A stretch of 64,000 bases of DNA from Qipengyuania vulgaris. Its GTDB lineage: Bacteria; Pseudomonadota; Alphaproteobacteria; Sphingomonadales; Sphingomonadaceae. A program made the translations under genes and the position numbers. The stretch covers positions 12,501-76,500 of the forward strand of contig NZ_WTYC01000008.1 of assembly GCF_009827325.1 (NCBI RefSeq). Direction: 5' to 3'. This document shows positions 53,439 through 64,000 of this stretch, piece after piece (within the stretch, counting starts at the first letter, position 1; each line of letters opens with the position of its first letter). The notes beneath the pieces are model-generated. The model did no database searches. It had not been told where the DNA came from and saw only the letters and a list, made by a program, of their open reading frames with translations.

Positions 53439-53454
53439 CTCCGTCTCCGCCACT
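53439..53454 (+). repeat. Right attachment site (attR)
   Basis: CTCCGTCTCCGCCACT is an exact copy of the 16 bp at the tRNA-Ser 3' end (46672-46687). Matching stops on both sides, and chromosomal acs begins just after it. Confidence 0.88.
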
Positions 53455-53462
53455 TCCCTCAT

Positions 53463-55349
<1,887 letters not shown>

Positions 55350-55420
55350 TTCGATTATCTCTCCTCGCTTGCGCCGGGATCATATCGGCCTTGTGCGCGG
55401 GTGCAATCGTCCAGCCTCGA

Positions 55421-57469
55421 TTACCGCCCCAGCTTGACGCCGAACCAGATGGTCCGGGGCGTACCCAGATCGATCGATCCGCCCTGATTGCGAGTCACGA
55501 TTTCTTCGTCGGTCAGGTTCTCGCCGCGCATGACGAATGAGAGATCGCGGCTCAGCGGCAGCTGGACATAGGCGTCTAGCGTAGTGACTGCCGGCAAGAG
55601 ATCGCTTTCGAGATCGTCTTCGAATTGCTTGCCTATATGACGGACAGTCGCGGCGACTCGGCCCGTATCGCCAATTCGGTAGCTCAATGTAGCGCCGCCG
55701 ACCCAAGCAGGAGTCTGCGAGGGACGATTCCCGTCGAAGGAAGCTCCCGCCTGTTTCGCCTCGGCATCGGTATAGGCGATCGACCCATCGAATCTTATTA
55801 GTCCAAAGTCGAGACCCGCGTTCGCCTCGACCCCGCGGGCGTGGATACCATCGATATTCTGGCGCTCACGCGTCACCGCATCGAGCGTCACATTTGCGAT
55901 CGCTTCTTTCACCCGGTTGTCGAAAGCGATCACCGAGAATGAAACCGCATCGCTCGGCGAAAAATCAAAGCCTGCCTCAATGCCTTCCAACCGCTCATTC
56001 GCAAGCGCGGCATTGGCATTGGTGGTGACAGGAAAGACCACGAACGGACGGTAGAGCTCGTTGAGCGTGGGGAGGCGAAGCCCGGTGTAGGCCGCTGTAC
56101 GCAGCTTCAAGCCGCCGCCTGCATCGAACAGCGCTCCGCCGCGGAAAGAGTCTGCCCACCCGGCCCGGTTGGGATAGGTTTCGTCGAGAAGAACGACACC
56201 CGCAGCATTGCGCGCGGTATAGAAGCCGTCACGGATCGTATAGCGGTCGATCCGTGCCCCCGCGGTGAGGGTTAGTTGCCCCAAAACCAGATCGTCTTCG
56301 ATGAAAATGCCGAGGTCGGAATTTGTACCGCCTGCATTGCGGCGTTCGTTTACCGCACCGGTAAAGGCACTGATCGCGGTCTCGTAGAGCTCGCCTTCGC
56401 TGCGCCGATAGTCGATTCCAAGGCGCAGCACATTGTTCGCGCCCGTGGGCGGGCGGATCTCGAACTTGCCTCCAAGGCCGGTCGATGGCGTGTTGCGCTG
56501 GTCGAGCACGGCAACGAACTGGGACGAACTTACGACGATATTCGTGAAATTGCGGGCCTGCACGTAAGCGAGCGCATCGAACTGCCATTCGCCGCGACCG
56601 ACAAGACGAAGGCTTGCATCCTGGCCGCTGCTGGAACTGTCGGCGCCTTCGAACCGCAAGGTCCGCCTGTCGTCGTAGACCAAACCGCGTGCCTGCAGCT
56701 CGATCGTATCAGACACCGGCGCGACACCGCGCGCCTGCACCGACCAGCTATCGTACTCCGCCCTTGCGGAGGCATCGACGCGTTGAGCCTCCGGAGTGGT
56801 GAAAAACCCATTGCCTCGGTCCCACCGGCCCGAAACGACGCCAAACCCTTCCCCCAGGCTGCCGGCAAGATGTGCCGCAGTTTCAGTTTCGCCGCGATCA
56901 TTGAGGTAGAGATGGCCGCCGTAGCTGCCCAGCATTTCCAGATCTGCACTGTTGAGTTCAATCGTCCCAGCCAGCGCTCCTGCTCCAAACGGCCCCGATC
57001 CACCGCCCCGCGTGACCACGACATTCGAGAGGCGCTCCGGCGCAATGGCGCTGAACGGGATGAAACCGAAAAAGGGATCGGCCATCGGGACACCGTCGAG
57101 GAGGACCAGCGCACGGCTGGTTGCGTTACCGCCCAGTGAACGCAGCGTCGCCCCTTGCGCGCTCGGGTTGGACGATCGGCTGTCGGAGCGGCGGAATTGC
57201 TGGAATCCGGCAACCGAGGAAAGGGCATCTTCTATGCGCCCTGAACCAGTGGAGACCAGTTGTTCGCGGTCCAGTTCCAGTGTGTCGTAGGCAGGCGATG
57301 CCGGAGAGGGTGGCAAGCCGGTTCCGGTCACCAAGATGACTCGTTCCTCAACAGGAGGATCGGCTTCCGCCGGTTCTTCCTCTTGGGCTGCGGCATCGAC
57401 GGCGCATATGGCCGTCATCCAGGCAGCTGAAACAATAGGCGCTACAGGTTTGATCTGGAGGAGTTGCAT
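55421..57469 (-). CDS. TonB-dependent outer-membrane receptor (BtuB-like type)
   Basis: This 682-residue receptor has a signal peptide ending near VDAAAQ and a plug domain (about 40-165, RIEDALSSVAGFQQFRRSDSRSSNPSAQGATLRSLGGNATSRALVLLDGVP). A beta barrel follows, and it ends with an aromatic-plus-Arg strand (RTIWFGVKLGR). A GAGGA ribosome site supports the ATG at 57469; a longer frame adds 41 polar residues before the signal peptide. The substrate is unknown, but the divergent Fur-box-like site suggests iron compounds. Confidence 0.9.
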   Translation of the reverse strand: MQLLQIKPVAPIVSAAWMTAICAVDAAAQEEEPAEADPPVEERVILVTGTGLPPSPASPAYDTLELDREQLVSTGSGRIEDALSSVAGFQQFRRSDSRSSNPSAQGATLRSLGGNATSRALVLLDGVPMADPFFGFIPFSAIAPERLSNVVVTRGGGSGPFGAGALAGTIELNSADLEMLGSYGGHLYLNDRGETETAAHLAGSLGEGFGVVSGRWDRGNGFFTTPEAQRVDASARAEYDSWSVQARGVAPVSDTIELQARGLVYDDRRTLRFEGADSSSSGQDASLRLVGRGEWQFDALAYVQARNFTNIVVSSSQFVAVLDQRNTPSTGLGGKFEIRPPTGANNVLRLGIDYRRSEGELYETAISAFTGAVNERRNAGGTNSDLGIFIEDDLVLGQLTLTAGARIDRYTIRDGFYTARNAAGVVLLDETYPNRAGWADSFRGGALFDAGGGLKLRTAAYTGLRLPTLNELYRPFVVFPVTTNANAALANERLEGIEAGFDFSPSDAVSFSVIAFDNRVKEAIANVTLDAVTRERQNIDGIHARGVEANAGLDFGLIRFDGSIAYTDAEAKQAGASFDGNRPSQTPAWVGGATLSYRIGDTGRVAATVRHIGKQFEDDLESDLLPAVTTLDAYVQLPLSRDLSFVMRGENLTDEEIVTRNQGGSIDLGTPRTIWFGVKLGR

Positions 57470-57771
57470 CAATCCTCGCTCCTGAAACGATGAGGTGAGG
57501 TGGGTCAACCGAATAAGCTGTGAGCGCCTCATGAACAGTCTGCGTTTCAAAACCCGGATGTCCTTCAAACGCGCCAAAACATCATTGACCAATCACTTCT
57601 CGGCAGTGAAGCCGAACGCTTCGGAACTGATAAATCTCAAACATGGTCTTGCTAATTCCCAATCGGGAAGCGCTAATGGCAGACTGGCCGGAACTGGCGC
57701 TATCGCCAAACACTGCTATTGAGAACTATTCTCATTGACGTATTGCCTATGGCTTTGTAGCGGCTCGCCAA
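57470..57771. promoter_or_regulatory. Divergent promoter region of the iron-uptake genes
   Basis: These 302 bp separate the minus-strand receptor from the plus-strand PepSY gene. The Fur-box-like site at 57718-57736 lies 36 bp before the PepSY start. No gene is convincing in the gap. Confidence 0.6.
57718..57736. promoter_or_regulatory. Fur-box-like palindrome
   Basis: TGAGAA, CTA, TTCTCA with AT/TT flanks (ATTGAGAACTATTCTCATT) closely resembles a classical Fur box. Perfect 6-bp arms lie just upstream of the PepSY gene, so iron-dependent repression is likely. Confidence 0.75.
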
Positions 57772-58929
57772 ATGTCCCGCCGCGCAATCCGAATCTGGTA
57801 TCTCGTTCACAAGTGGAGCAGCCTGATACCCACAGCATTCCTGCTCATGCTGTGCGTGACCGGACTTCCGCTGATTTTTCATGACGAGATCGACGCGGCG
57901 ATGGAGGGGGATACCGAAAAATCCCTTTCGGGACCGCCCTCGGCAGAAGCCGGCCTGCCCCTCGACATGATGCTGGAAAGAGCACTGCAGGACCGCCCCG
58001 GCGAAGTGCCGCTGTTCATGGCATTCAGCCAGGACAGCCCTCTGCTGACGGTCACCACGGGGCCTATGCCCGACGCTGCGGGCAAGGACATGACGCTGCT
58101 CTTCTTGGATCGCACGAACGGCGCATCGCTCGGTCCCGCACCGGGAAACCCGCTGATGGATTTCTTGCTCCAACTCCATACGGATATGTTCCTCGGCCTT
58201 CCGGGTATGTTGGTGCTTGGCGTGATGGGCTTGCTATTCGTTATCGCGCTGATTTCCGGAGTAGTGCTCTACGCGCCCTTTATGCGGAGGATCGCTTTCG
58301 GCACGATCCGGCGCAATCGCAGCGGTCGGCTCAAGAGTCTCGATCAGCACAATCTCGTCGGGATAGTCGCGCTCGCTTGGATGGCAATCGTCGGTCTGAC
58401 CGGGGCAATCAACGCCTTCGCCGATCCCCTGACCGACAGTTGGCGTGATGGCGAAGTTGCTCGGATGACCGCCGCCTATGACGGTGCGGCGCCCCTTCCG
58501 CCTGCAGAATACGGCTCCATCGACCAGGCGATGCAGGCGGCGCAGACGGCACTTCCCGGACGCAGCCCGCAGTTCATCGGCTTTCCCGGTGGGGCATGGT
58601 CTTCGGGCCATCACTACGCGATCTTCTTCCAGGGCGACCGCCCGGTCACCCAGCACCTGCTCACTCCAGCCCTCGTCGATGCGGAAACGGGCGAACTGAC
58701 CGACGCGCGTACGATGCCGGTCCTCAACCAGGCGCTGATGATGTCGAAGCCGCTCCACTTCGGAGACTACGGCGGATTACCGCTCAAGCTTCTCTGGGCG
58801 GTGCTTACGCTCGCGACGATCTGGGTGCTGTGGACGGGAATCCTCCTCTGGCTACGCCGCCGGCCCGGGCAAATCGAACGCAGGATCGAGGAAATCCGCA
58901 GCGGCGGCACCCGGAAAGGTCTTCAATGA
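57772..58929 (+). CDS. PepSY-associated membrane protein (PiuB-like)
   Basis: This 385-residue inner-membrane protein has the PepSY-TM layout: IWYLVHKWSSLIPTAFLLMLCVTGLPLIFHDEI, then LHTDMFLGLPGMLVLGVMGLLFVIALISGVVLY, LDQHNLVGIVALAWMAIVGLTGAINAF and a C-terminal helix (LWAVLTLATIWVLWTGILLWL). Conserved His residues lie in the helices. Family members are linked to siderophore reduction or use. It heads the plus-strand operon after the Fur-box-like site. Confidence 0.9.
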   Translation: MSRRAIRIWYLVHKWSSLIPTAFLLMLCVTGLPLIFHDEIDAAMEGDTEKSLSGPPSAEAGLPLDMMLERALQDRPGEVPLFMAFSQDSPLLTVTTGPMPDAAGKDMTLLFLDRTNGASLGPAPGNPLMDFLLQLHTDMFLGLPGMLVLGVMGLLFVIALISGVVLYAPFMRRIAFGTIRRNRSGRLKSLDQHNLVGIVALAWMAIVGLTGAINAFADPLTDSWRDGEVARMTAAYDGAAPLPPAEYGSIDQAMQAAQTALPGRSPQFIGFPGGAWSSGHHYAIFFQGDRPVTQHLLTPALVDAETGELTDARTMPVLNQALMMSKPLHFGDYGGLPLKLLWAVLTLATIWVLWTGILLWLRRRPGQIERRIEEIRSGGTRKGLQ

Positions 58930-59123
58930 GCCGGCCGGGCCACACCGCTATGGGCGTCTTCGCCATACCGCTGGTCATCGGTATTGCATCCATCCTCGGG
59001 CTTGTTCTCGGCCTGACGGGCGACGGTGTCCCCGACATTCTGGCGTGGCTGCTTGTCGGCCTGGCCCCTCTGACAATTTTCGCGGCCCTATCCCGCCGCT
59101 CTTCCAGCAAATCCCGAACCTGA
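58926..59123 (+). CDS. Small two-helix membrane protein in iron operon
   Basis: This 65-residue protein has two hydrophobic segments (GVFAIPLVIGIASILGLVLG and ILAWLLVGLAPLTIFAAL). Its ATG overlaps the PepSY stop (ATGA), and the siderophore receptor follows by 17 bp. The function is unknown; placement suggests an accessory role to the PepSY protein. Confidence 0.75.
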   Translation: MSRPGHTAMGVFAIPLVIGIASILGLVLGLTGDGVPDILAWLLVGLAPLTIFAALSRRSSSKSRT

Positions 59124-59140
59124 TCCAGAAAGATCCTCCG

Positions 59141-61243
59141 ATGAATTGTACGACGCGTATTTCCACACTCGCAATTGCCATGTCGCTGGCGGCCACCGCG
59201 CAGGCTCAGGAACGGAACGACGCGGAGGTTATCGTGGTCACGGCTCAACGCGACAACGCAACGGAAGTCGTCAATGGCGGAAACGCGGGCGTGCTGGGGA
59301 ACAAGCCAGCCGAGGACCTGCCCTTCACCATCCGGTCGTATGACGAAAGCCTGATCCTCAATCAGCAGCCCCAGACTCTGGGCGATGTACTCGAGAACGA
59401 TCCAACCATCCGCACCACCTACGGCTTCGGCAATGCCGCCGAGCAGTTCGTTGTGCGCGGCTTCAGCCTGTTCGGCGACGATGTCGGTCTCAACGGACTT
59501 TACGGGGTCGGCCCGCGCCAGCTTGTCGCCCCCGAACTGTTCGGAAGCGTCCAAGTGCTAAACGGAGCCAGTGCCTTCCTCAACGGCGCGGCGCCGGGCG
59601 GATCGGGTCTGGGCGGCAACGTGAATCTGATCCTCAAGCGCGCTGACCGCCGCGATTTTATCCGCGCGACCGTCAGTGCGGAGGAAAGCGCTCGCTTGGG
59701 CGGCGCGGTCGATATCTCGCGCCGCTTCGGGACGAATGCGGCGTGGGGTCTGCGTATCAATGGGGCCTATCGCGACGGCGAAACTTCGGTCGACCGGGAG
59801 GATCGCCGCACGGCAGTAATCGGCGGCGCGCTGGACTATACGTCCGGACCGTTTCGCGCAGTGCTTGACCTCGCCTATCAGGAAATCCGCGTCGACGGCC
59901 TCCGTCCGAAGGTAACGCTCGGCACCGCAACCATTCCCGAAGTTCCCAAGGCCGACGCGAATTATTCGCAAGACTTCACCTATAGCGAATTGCGGGATGT
60001 CTTCGGTACATTGAACCTCGAATACGATCTGGCCGACAATGCCCTGCTCTACGCCCGCGCAGGTGCACGCGACGGCTTTGAAGAGGGGATTTACGGCGGC
60101 ATCACCGTCAACGATAGCGTCACCGGCGAGGCCACCGGATCGGCGCTGTTCGTCCCCGCCACGACGAACAACGAGGCGGTCGAGGCCGGCGTGCGCGTCA
60201 AGCTCGGTAATGCGGTCACTTATGAATTCAATTTCGGCGGGAACATCAATTGGCAGGTGTTCCGCACCGCCTACGACTTCTTGCCCGGTTATGACACCAA
60301 TCTCTACGACGCCCCGCAAGTACCACTGCCCTCTTCCACTGGCTTCGTCGGTGGAGATGTCGAGGATCCAAACCCTACCGCGCGCACTACGCTGTGGAGC
60401 GCTTTCGCTTCGGATACGATCGGCCTTTTGAAGGATCGTATTCTTGTCACCGGCGGCTTGCGTCTCCAAACCATCCGTCAGGAGAACATAAATTACGACG
60501 GCACCGATGGCCCCTTCTATGACGAGAGCGCCGTCACACCGGTTGCGGGCATAGTGGTCAAGCCGTTCGAGCGCCTGTCGCTCTATGGCAATCGGATCGA
60601 GGCACTGCAGTCCGGACCTATCGCGCCAAACGATCTTGAGAATCCAGTGACCAATGCGGGCCAAGCGCTGGCGCCGCGCAGGTCGGTTCAGTACGAGGTT
60701 GGCGGCAAGCTGGGCTTGGGCGGCATGTTCCTGACACTCGGTGCCTATACAGTGGAGCGACCGGGCGAGGGTATTCTTCCCGATGGCAGCTTCGGCTATC
60801 TGGGTGTTCAGCGTCACCAGGGACTGGAATTCACCGCGAATGGTGAACTCGCGCCCGGTCTGAGGTTGATCGGCGGCGCGGCACTGACCGATGCGGAATT
60901 TGTGGGTGGCAACGAAGTCGCGGGCGTCCCGGAATACACCGCCAACGCCAATGTCGAATGGGACCTCGGCTTCGTACCGGGCGCGACCCTGACCGGGCGC
61001 ATGGTCCACACCGGGCCGCAGTGGGTCGATGCAGCCAATACGCTGGAGCTTGACAGCTGGACCCGTTTCGATCTTGGCGCGCGCTATGTCTTCGCTGCCG
61101 GGACTACCCCTGTGACCCTGCGTTTGTCGGTCGATAACGTCGCCAACGAGCAGTACTGGGCCAGCGCTTTCGATGTGTTTTCTTCGGCCCTTCTCCAGGG
61201 CACACCGCGCACCATCAAGGCGAGTGTCTCGGCCGGCTTCTAA
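59141..61243 (+). CDS. TonB-dependent siderophore receptor
   Basis: This 700-residue protein has a signal peptide (LAIAMSLAATAQAQ), a TonB box-like EVIVVTAQ, and a plug (IRSYDESLILNQQPQTLGDVLENDPTIRTTYGFGNAAEQFVVRGF). A barrel follows, ending in an aromatic residue (VSAGF). The plug pattern is that of ferric-hydroxamate-type siderophore receptors. It is the third gene of the operon after the Fur-box-like site. Confidence 0.93.
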   Translation: MNCTTRISTLAIAMSLAATAQAQERNDAEVIVVTAQRDNATEVVNGGNAGVLGNKPAEDLPFTIRSYDESLILNQQPQTLGDVLENDPTIRTTYGFGNAAEQFVVRGFSLFGDDVGLNGLYGVGPRQLVAPELFGSVQVLNGASAFLNGAAPGGSGLGGNVNLILKRADRRDFIRATVSAEESARLGGAVDISRRFGTNAAWGLRINGAYRDGETSVDREDRRTAVIGGALDYTSGPFRAVLDLAYQEIRVDGLRPKVTLGTATIPEVPKADANYSQDFTYSELRDVFGTLNLEYDLADNALLYARAGARDGFEEGIYGGITVNDSVTGEATGSALFVPATTNNEAVEAGVRVKLGNAVTYEFNFGGNINWQVFRTAYDFLPGYDTNLYDAPQVPLPSSTGFVGGDVEDPNPTARTTLWSAFASDTIGLLKDRILVTGGLRLQTIRQENINYDGTDGPFYDESAVTPVAGIVVKPFERLSLYGNRIEALQSGPIAPNDLENPVTNAGQALAPRRSVQYEVGGKLGLGGMFLTLGAYTVERPGEGILPDGSFGYLGVQRHQGLEFTANGELAPGLRLIGGAALTDAEFVGGNEVAGVPEYTANANVEWDLGFVPGATLTGRMVHTGPQWVDAANTLELDSWTRFDLGARYVFAAGTTPVTLRLSVDNVANEQYWASAFDVFSSALLQGTPRTIKASVSAGF

Positions 61244-61333
61244 GTCATTGAACCGGGCCTATCTGGCATAATTCGCGCCGCCTTCGCGGCAACGCTTTCC
61301 TGTTTGAAAATCATCGCCTAGGCGGCGCGGATT

Positions 61334-62455
61334 GTGCCTTTACCAGACATCTACCAAGACGATCTTTCCCGCCTGGATGAGACCGGCCGCCGCCGGGCGC
61401 TCGCCTCGCGGACGGGGAAGGATTTTTCCTCGAACGATTATCTGGCGCTTGCGAACTCGGAAGAGCTTCGGGAAATCGCTGCCGCTGCGTTGCTACGCGG
61501 GGTGGCCTTGGGTTCGGGCGGGTCACGGCTGCTCCGGGGCAACACGCAAGAGCACGAAGCGCTGGAAGCGGAGGCCGCGCAATTATTCGGATCACATTCG
61601 GCGCTTTTCGTCGGTTCGGGCTTCGCTGCCAACAGCCTGATTTTCGCTACCCTGCCACAGCAAGGTGATCTCATCCTCCACGACGCGCTGGTCCATGCAA
61701 GCGCCCACGAAGGGATGAAGCTGTCTCGCGCTTCGCGCATTGCTTTTCCGCACAATGACGTCGATGCCGCTGCCTCCGTGATCGCACGCTGGCGGGAAAA
61801 CGGCAGTCGCGGTACACCGTGGATCGCCTTCGAGACGCTATACAGCATGGATGGCGACACCGCACCGGTCGCGGACTTCGCTGCGCTTGCCGAACGTGAG
61901 GGCGCAATGCTGCTGATCGACGAGGCGCACGCGGTGGGTGTCTGCGGGACGCAGGGGCGCGGACTGGCTGCGCAGTGCCATGGACAGGAGAATGCTGTCC
62001 TGCTGGCAACCTGCGGGAAGGCCCTCGGATGCGAGGGCGCGCTGATTTTCGCTCCTACGACTATTCGCGACTTCCTCGTCAATCGCGGGCGCAGCTTCAT
62101 TTTTTCGACTGCGCCGTCACCGCTAATGACTGCAATCGTTCGGGGCGCGCTGGTCTTGGCGGGAGCAGCAAATGATCGGCGCGAAAGGCTGAGCAAACTT
62201 GTCAGAAGGACTACCGAGATTCTCGAACCGCTTGGGATTGTATCCACCGGCACGCATATCCAACGGCTCATCGTTGGGGACGATGCGCGTGCCATGACGC
62301 TCGCTTCCGCCCTTCAGTCACGCGGCTTCGACGTGCGCGGCATCCGACAGCCTTCAGTACCCCAGGGGACCGCACGGCTGCGCATCTCGATCACGCTCAA
62401 CACAGACGAGGCGGCGATTGCCGCGCTCGGCAATGAATTAGAGAACCTGCTTTGA
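61334..62455 (+). CDS. bioF: 8-amino-7-oxononanoate synthase
   Basis: This 373-residue PLP enzyme joins pimeloyl-thioester and alanine in biotin synthesis. It shows SSNDYLALA, GSGGSRLLRGN, FVGSGFAANS, LIDEAHAVGVCGTQGRG and PLP Lys in ATCGKALGCEGA (most family members have TLGKALG). The GTG at 61334 starts the frame. It overlaps bioD by 4 bp. Confidence 0.93.
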   Translation: MPLPDIYQDDLSRLDETGRRRALASRTGKDFSSNDYLALANSEELREIAAAALLRGVALGSGGSRLLRGNTQEHEALEAEAAQLFGSHSALFVGSGFAANSLIFATLPQQGDLILHDALVHASAHEGMKLSRASRIAFPHNDVDAAASVIARWRENGSRGTPWIAFETLYSMDGDTAPVADFAALAEREGAMLLIDEAHAVGVCGTQGRGLAAQCHGQENAVLLATCGKALGCEGALIFAPTTIRDFLVNRGRSFIFSTAPSPLMTAIVRGALVLAGAANDRRERLSKLVRRTTEILEPLGIVSTGTHIQRLIVGDDARAMTLASALQSRGFDVRGIRQPSVPQGTARLRISITLNTDEAAIAALGNELENLL

Positions 62456-63075
62456 CCCGCGCACTCATCGTCACCGGCACCGACACCGATATCGGGAAGA
62501 CCGTATTCGCCGCCGGGCTCGCTGCAGCGCTCGGAGCGCATTACTGGAAGCCGGTGCAGGCGGGGCTTGAAGACGGGAGCGATTCCGGCCGCGTCGCAGC
62601 GCTGGGCGTGCCAGACACCAGGATCCTGCCCGAGGCTTATCGGCTTTCCACACCCTGCTCACCCCACCGCGCCGCCGAGATCGACGGCCTGACTATCGAT
62701 CCGGCGCGCCTCGCACTGCCGCAGGTAGAGGGTGCTCTGGTCGTGGAGGGGGCGGGCGGCGCTCTCGTCCCGGTAACGCGCGAATTGCTTTTTGCCGATC
62801 TCTTCGCCCGATGGGGAGCGCCAGCAATCATCGTCGCGCGAACCGGGCTCGGTACAATCAACCACAGCCTGCTGACGATCGAGGCCTTGCGGGCCCGCGG
62901 CGTTCCTATCCTCGGCCTGGCTTTCGTCGGCGATCCGCAGGAAGATAGCGAGATTACCGTGTGCACTATTGGCAAGGTGGCGCGCCTCGGCAGGCTGCCC
63001 ATGCTCGATCCACTCATAGGCGACTGCCTGGCCTCCGCCTTTCTAACCCATTTTGACCTTCAGAAATTCGCATGA
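62452..63075 (+). CDS. bioD: Dethiobiotin synthetase
   Basis: This 207-residue ATP-dependent enzyme closes the dethiobiotin ring. It has P-loop VTGTDTDIGKT, KPVQAG, VEGAGGALVPVT and ARTGLGTINHSLLT. The TTG start at 62452 overlaps the bioF stop, and the P-loop lies at the expected distance. It overlaps bioA by 4 bp. Confidence 0.93.
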   Translation: MTRALIVTGTDTDIGKTVFAAGLAAALGAHYWKPVQAGLEDGSDSGRVAALGVPDTRILPEAYRLSTPCSPHRAAEIDGLTIDPARLALPQVEGALVVEGAGGALVPVTRELLFADLFARWGAPAIIVARTGLGTINHSLLTIEALRARGVPILGLAFVGDPQEDSEITVCTIGKVARLGRLPMLDPLIGDCLASAFLTHFDLQKFA

Positions 63076-64000
63076 CCCACTCGTCCATCTGGCACCCCTT
63101 TACCCAGCATGGGCTGGGCGAGCCGATCCCCAAGGTCACTCATGCCGAGGGCGCCGTGCTGCACACCGAGGATGGTGCGCGGGTGATCGACGCAATCTCC
63201 TCCTGGTGGGTGACCACTCACGGCCATGCGCATCCCAAGATTGCTGCCGCGATCGCACGGCAAGCGGCGCGGCTCGACCAGATCATCTTTGCCGGCTGGA
63301 CCCACGAACCGGCGGAAGAGCTTGCCGCAGGTCTGCGCGCGATGATGCCCTCCAGCCTGACGCGCGTGTTCTTCTCGGACTCCGGATCTACCAGCGTGGA
63401 AGTAGCCCTGAAAATGGCGCTCGGCCATTGGCTCCACCGCGGTGAAGAGCGCCACCGGATCGTGGTGCTGGACAATGGCTATCACGGCGACACGATCGGC
63501 ACCATGTCGGTCGGGGCACGGGGTGCTTTCAACCGCGCATACGAGCCACTCCTGTTCGACGTCACTTCGATCCCGTTTCCGTATGCAGGCGTAGGGCAGG
63601 CCGCGATCGATGCGCTAGAGGCTGCCTGCCGCGACGGCGCCGCAGCCTTCATCGTCGAACCGCTCGTACTCGGTGCTGGCGGGATGTTGATGTACGCTGC
63701 GGAGACGCTGGCGGAAATGCGCCGCATCTGCGCGGTCCACGGCACCCTTTTCATCGCTGACGAAGTGATGACCGGATGGGGCCGGACCGGCACGCTGCTG
63801 GCATGTGAGCAGGCCGGTATCGAACCCGATATACTCTGCCTCTCCAAGGGGCTTACCGGGGGCGCGTTACCGCTGGCGGTGACGATGGCCAGCGAGCCGC
63901 TATACGCCGCCCATTACGGAACCGACCGCGGGCAGATGTTCTTCCATTCCTCCAGCTACACCGCCAACCCGGTCGCATGTGCAGCAGCCAATGCGAACCT
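63072..64000 (+). CDS. bioA: Adenosylmethionine-8-amino-7-oxononanoate aminotransferase (3' cut by window)
   Basis: The first 309 residues are visible. They show WHPFTQHG, SSWWVTTHGHAHP, FFSDSGSTSVEVALKMA, DNGYHGDTIGTMSVG, FIADEVMTGWGRTG and the PLP Lys in LCLSKGLTGG. BioA transfers an amino group from S-adenosylmethionine to 7-keto-8-aminopelargonate. The frame is open at the window edge. It starts at ATG 63072, overlapping bioD. No bioB or bioC is seen in the window. Confidence 0.95.
   Translation, partial: MTHSSIWHPFTQHGLGEPIPKVTHAEGAVLHTEDGARVIDAISSWWVTTHGHAHPKIAAAIARQAARLDQIIFAGWTHEPAEELAAGLRAMMPSSLTRVFFSDSGSTSVEVALKMALGHWLHRGEERHRIVVLDNGYHGDTIGTMSVGARGAFNRAYEPLLFDVTSIPFPYAGVGQAAIDALEAACRDGAAAFIVEPLVLGAGGMLMYAAETLAEMRRICAVHGTLFIADEVMTGWGRTGTLLACEQAGIEPDILCLSKGLTGGALPLAVTMASEPLYAAHYGTDRGQMFFHSSSYTANPVACAAANAN

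Larger units (their letters stand above)
46672..53454. mobile_element. 6.8-kb integrated island in tRNA-Ser(GCU)
   Basis: The island is bounded by 16-bp direct repeats, one being the tRNA-Ser 3' end. It contains a tyrosine integrase, an AlpA-like regulator, a Cys-rich protein, a PC4-like protein and an HUH Rep on the distal half (all minus strand). Five unrelated cargo genes occupy the tRNA-proximal half. The cargo half is more A+T-rich than the chromosome, and its genes use codons unlike those of the flanking genes. The integrase lies next to the distal repeat rather than beside the tRNA. No conjugation genes, capsid or terminase are present, so it must depend on a helper for transfer. The int-alpA-rep order recalls phage-inducible islands and small mobilisable elements. 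Confidence 0.88.

Overview
The window is high-GC chromosomal DNA of an alphaproteobacterium, most likely of the Erythrobacteraceae (Sphingomonadales). The inference rests on COQ9, a CBP3-type cytochrome bc1 chaperone, a DUF1134 protein, several TonB-dependent receptors, a compact chromosomal VirB cluster, and a giant RTX heme peroxidase of the MopA type, known from Mn(II)-oxidising Erythrobacter and Aurantimonas. No rRNA or marker gene fixes the genus.

Layout. 1-6.8 kb: end of an ATM1-type ABC transporter, a SulP transporter, bamE-hslV-hslU on the minus strand, then CBP3 chaperone and YceD/DUF177 on the plus strand. 6.8-17.7 kb: a minus-strand redox locus. It holds a two-gene multicopper oxidase set overlapping a SCO-like copper protein gene, an orphan NarL-type response regulator, and a 2168-residue secreted heme peroxidase with calcium-binding repeats. 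This is the most interesting part: a candidate Mn(II)- or halide-oxidising system. 18.0-26.0 kb: a type IV secretion cluster (virB2-4-6-8-9-10-11) with virB3 lying alone on the opposite strand. 26-34 kb: fumC and a tripartite RND efflux system with a divergent TetR regulator and a perfect palindromic operator. 34-46.4 kb: ssb; an ankyrin-COQ9-feoA-feoB operon; SCO; YcgN-like and YgjP-like proteins; ribD-ribE; small regulators; an aromatic/aspartate aminotransferase; DUF1134.

46.6-53.5 kb: a 6.8-kb island inserted in the 3' end of a tRNA-Ser(GCU) gene. It is bounded by 16-bp direct repeats. Next to the distal repeat lies a replication/integration module (P4-type integrase, AlpA-like regulator, Cys-rich protein, PC4-like protein, HUH Rep). 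Next to the tRNA lie five single-gene cargo units separated by a degenerate repeat family whose edge supplies several of the stop codons.

53.5-64 kb: acs; a divergent iron-acquisition locus (two TonB-dependent receptors, a PepSY membrane protein and a small membrane protein around a strong Fur-box-like palindrome); then bioF-bioD-bioA, with bioA cut by the window edge.

Iron and copper handling recur through the window (FeoAB, Fur-box receptors, two SCO proteins, multicopper oxidases, heme peroxidase). The start codons given were chosen by ribosome binding site, overlap with the previous gene and family alignment from memory. No database search was possible.
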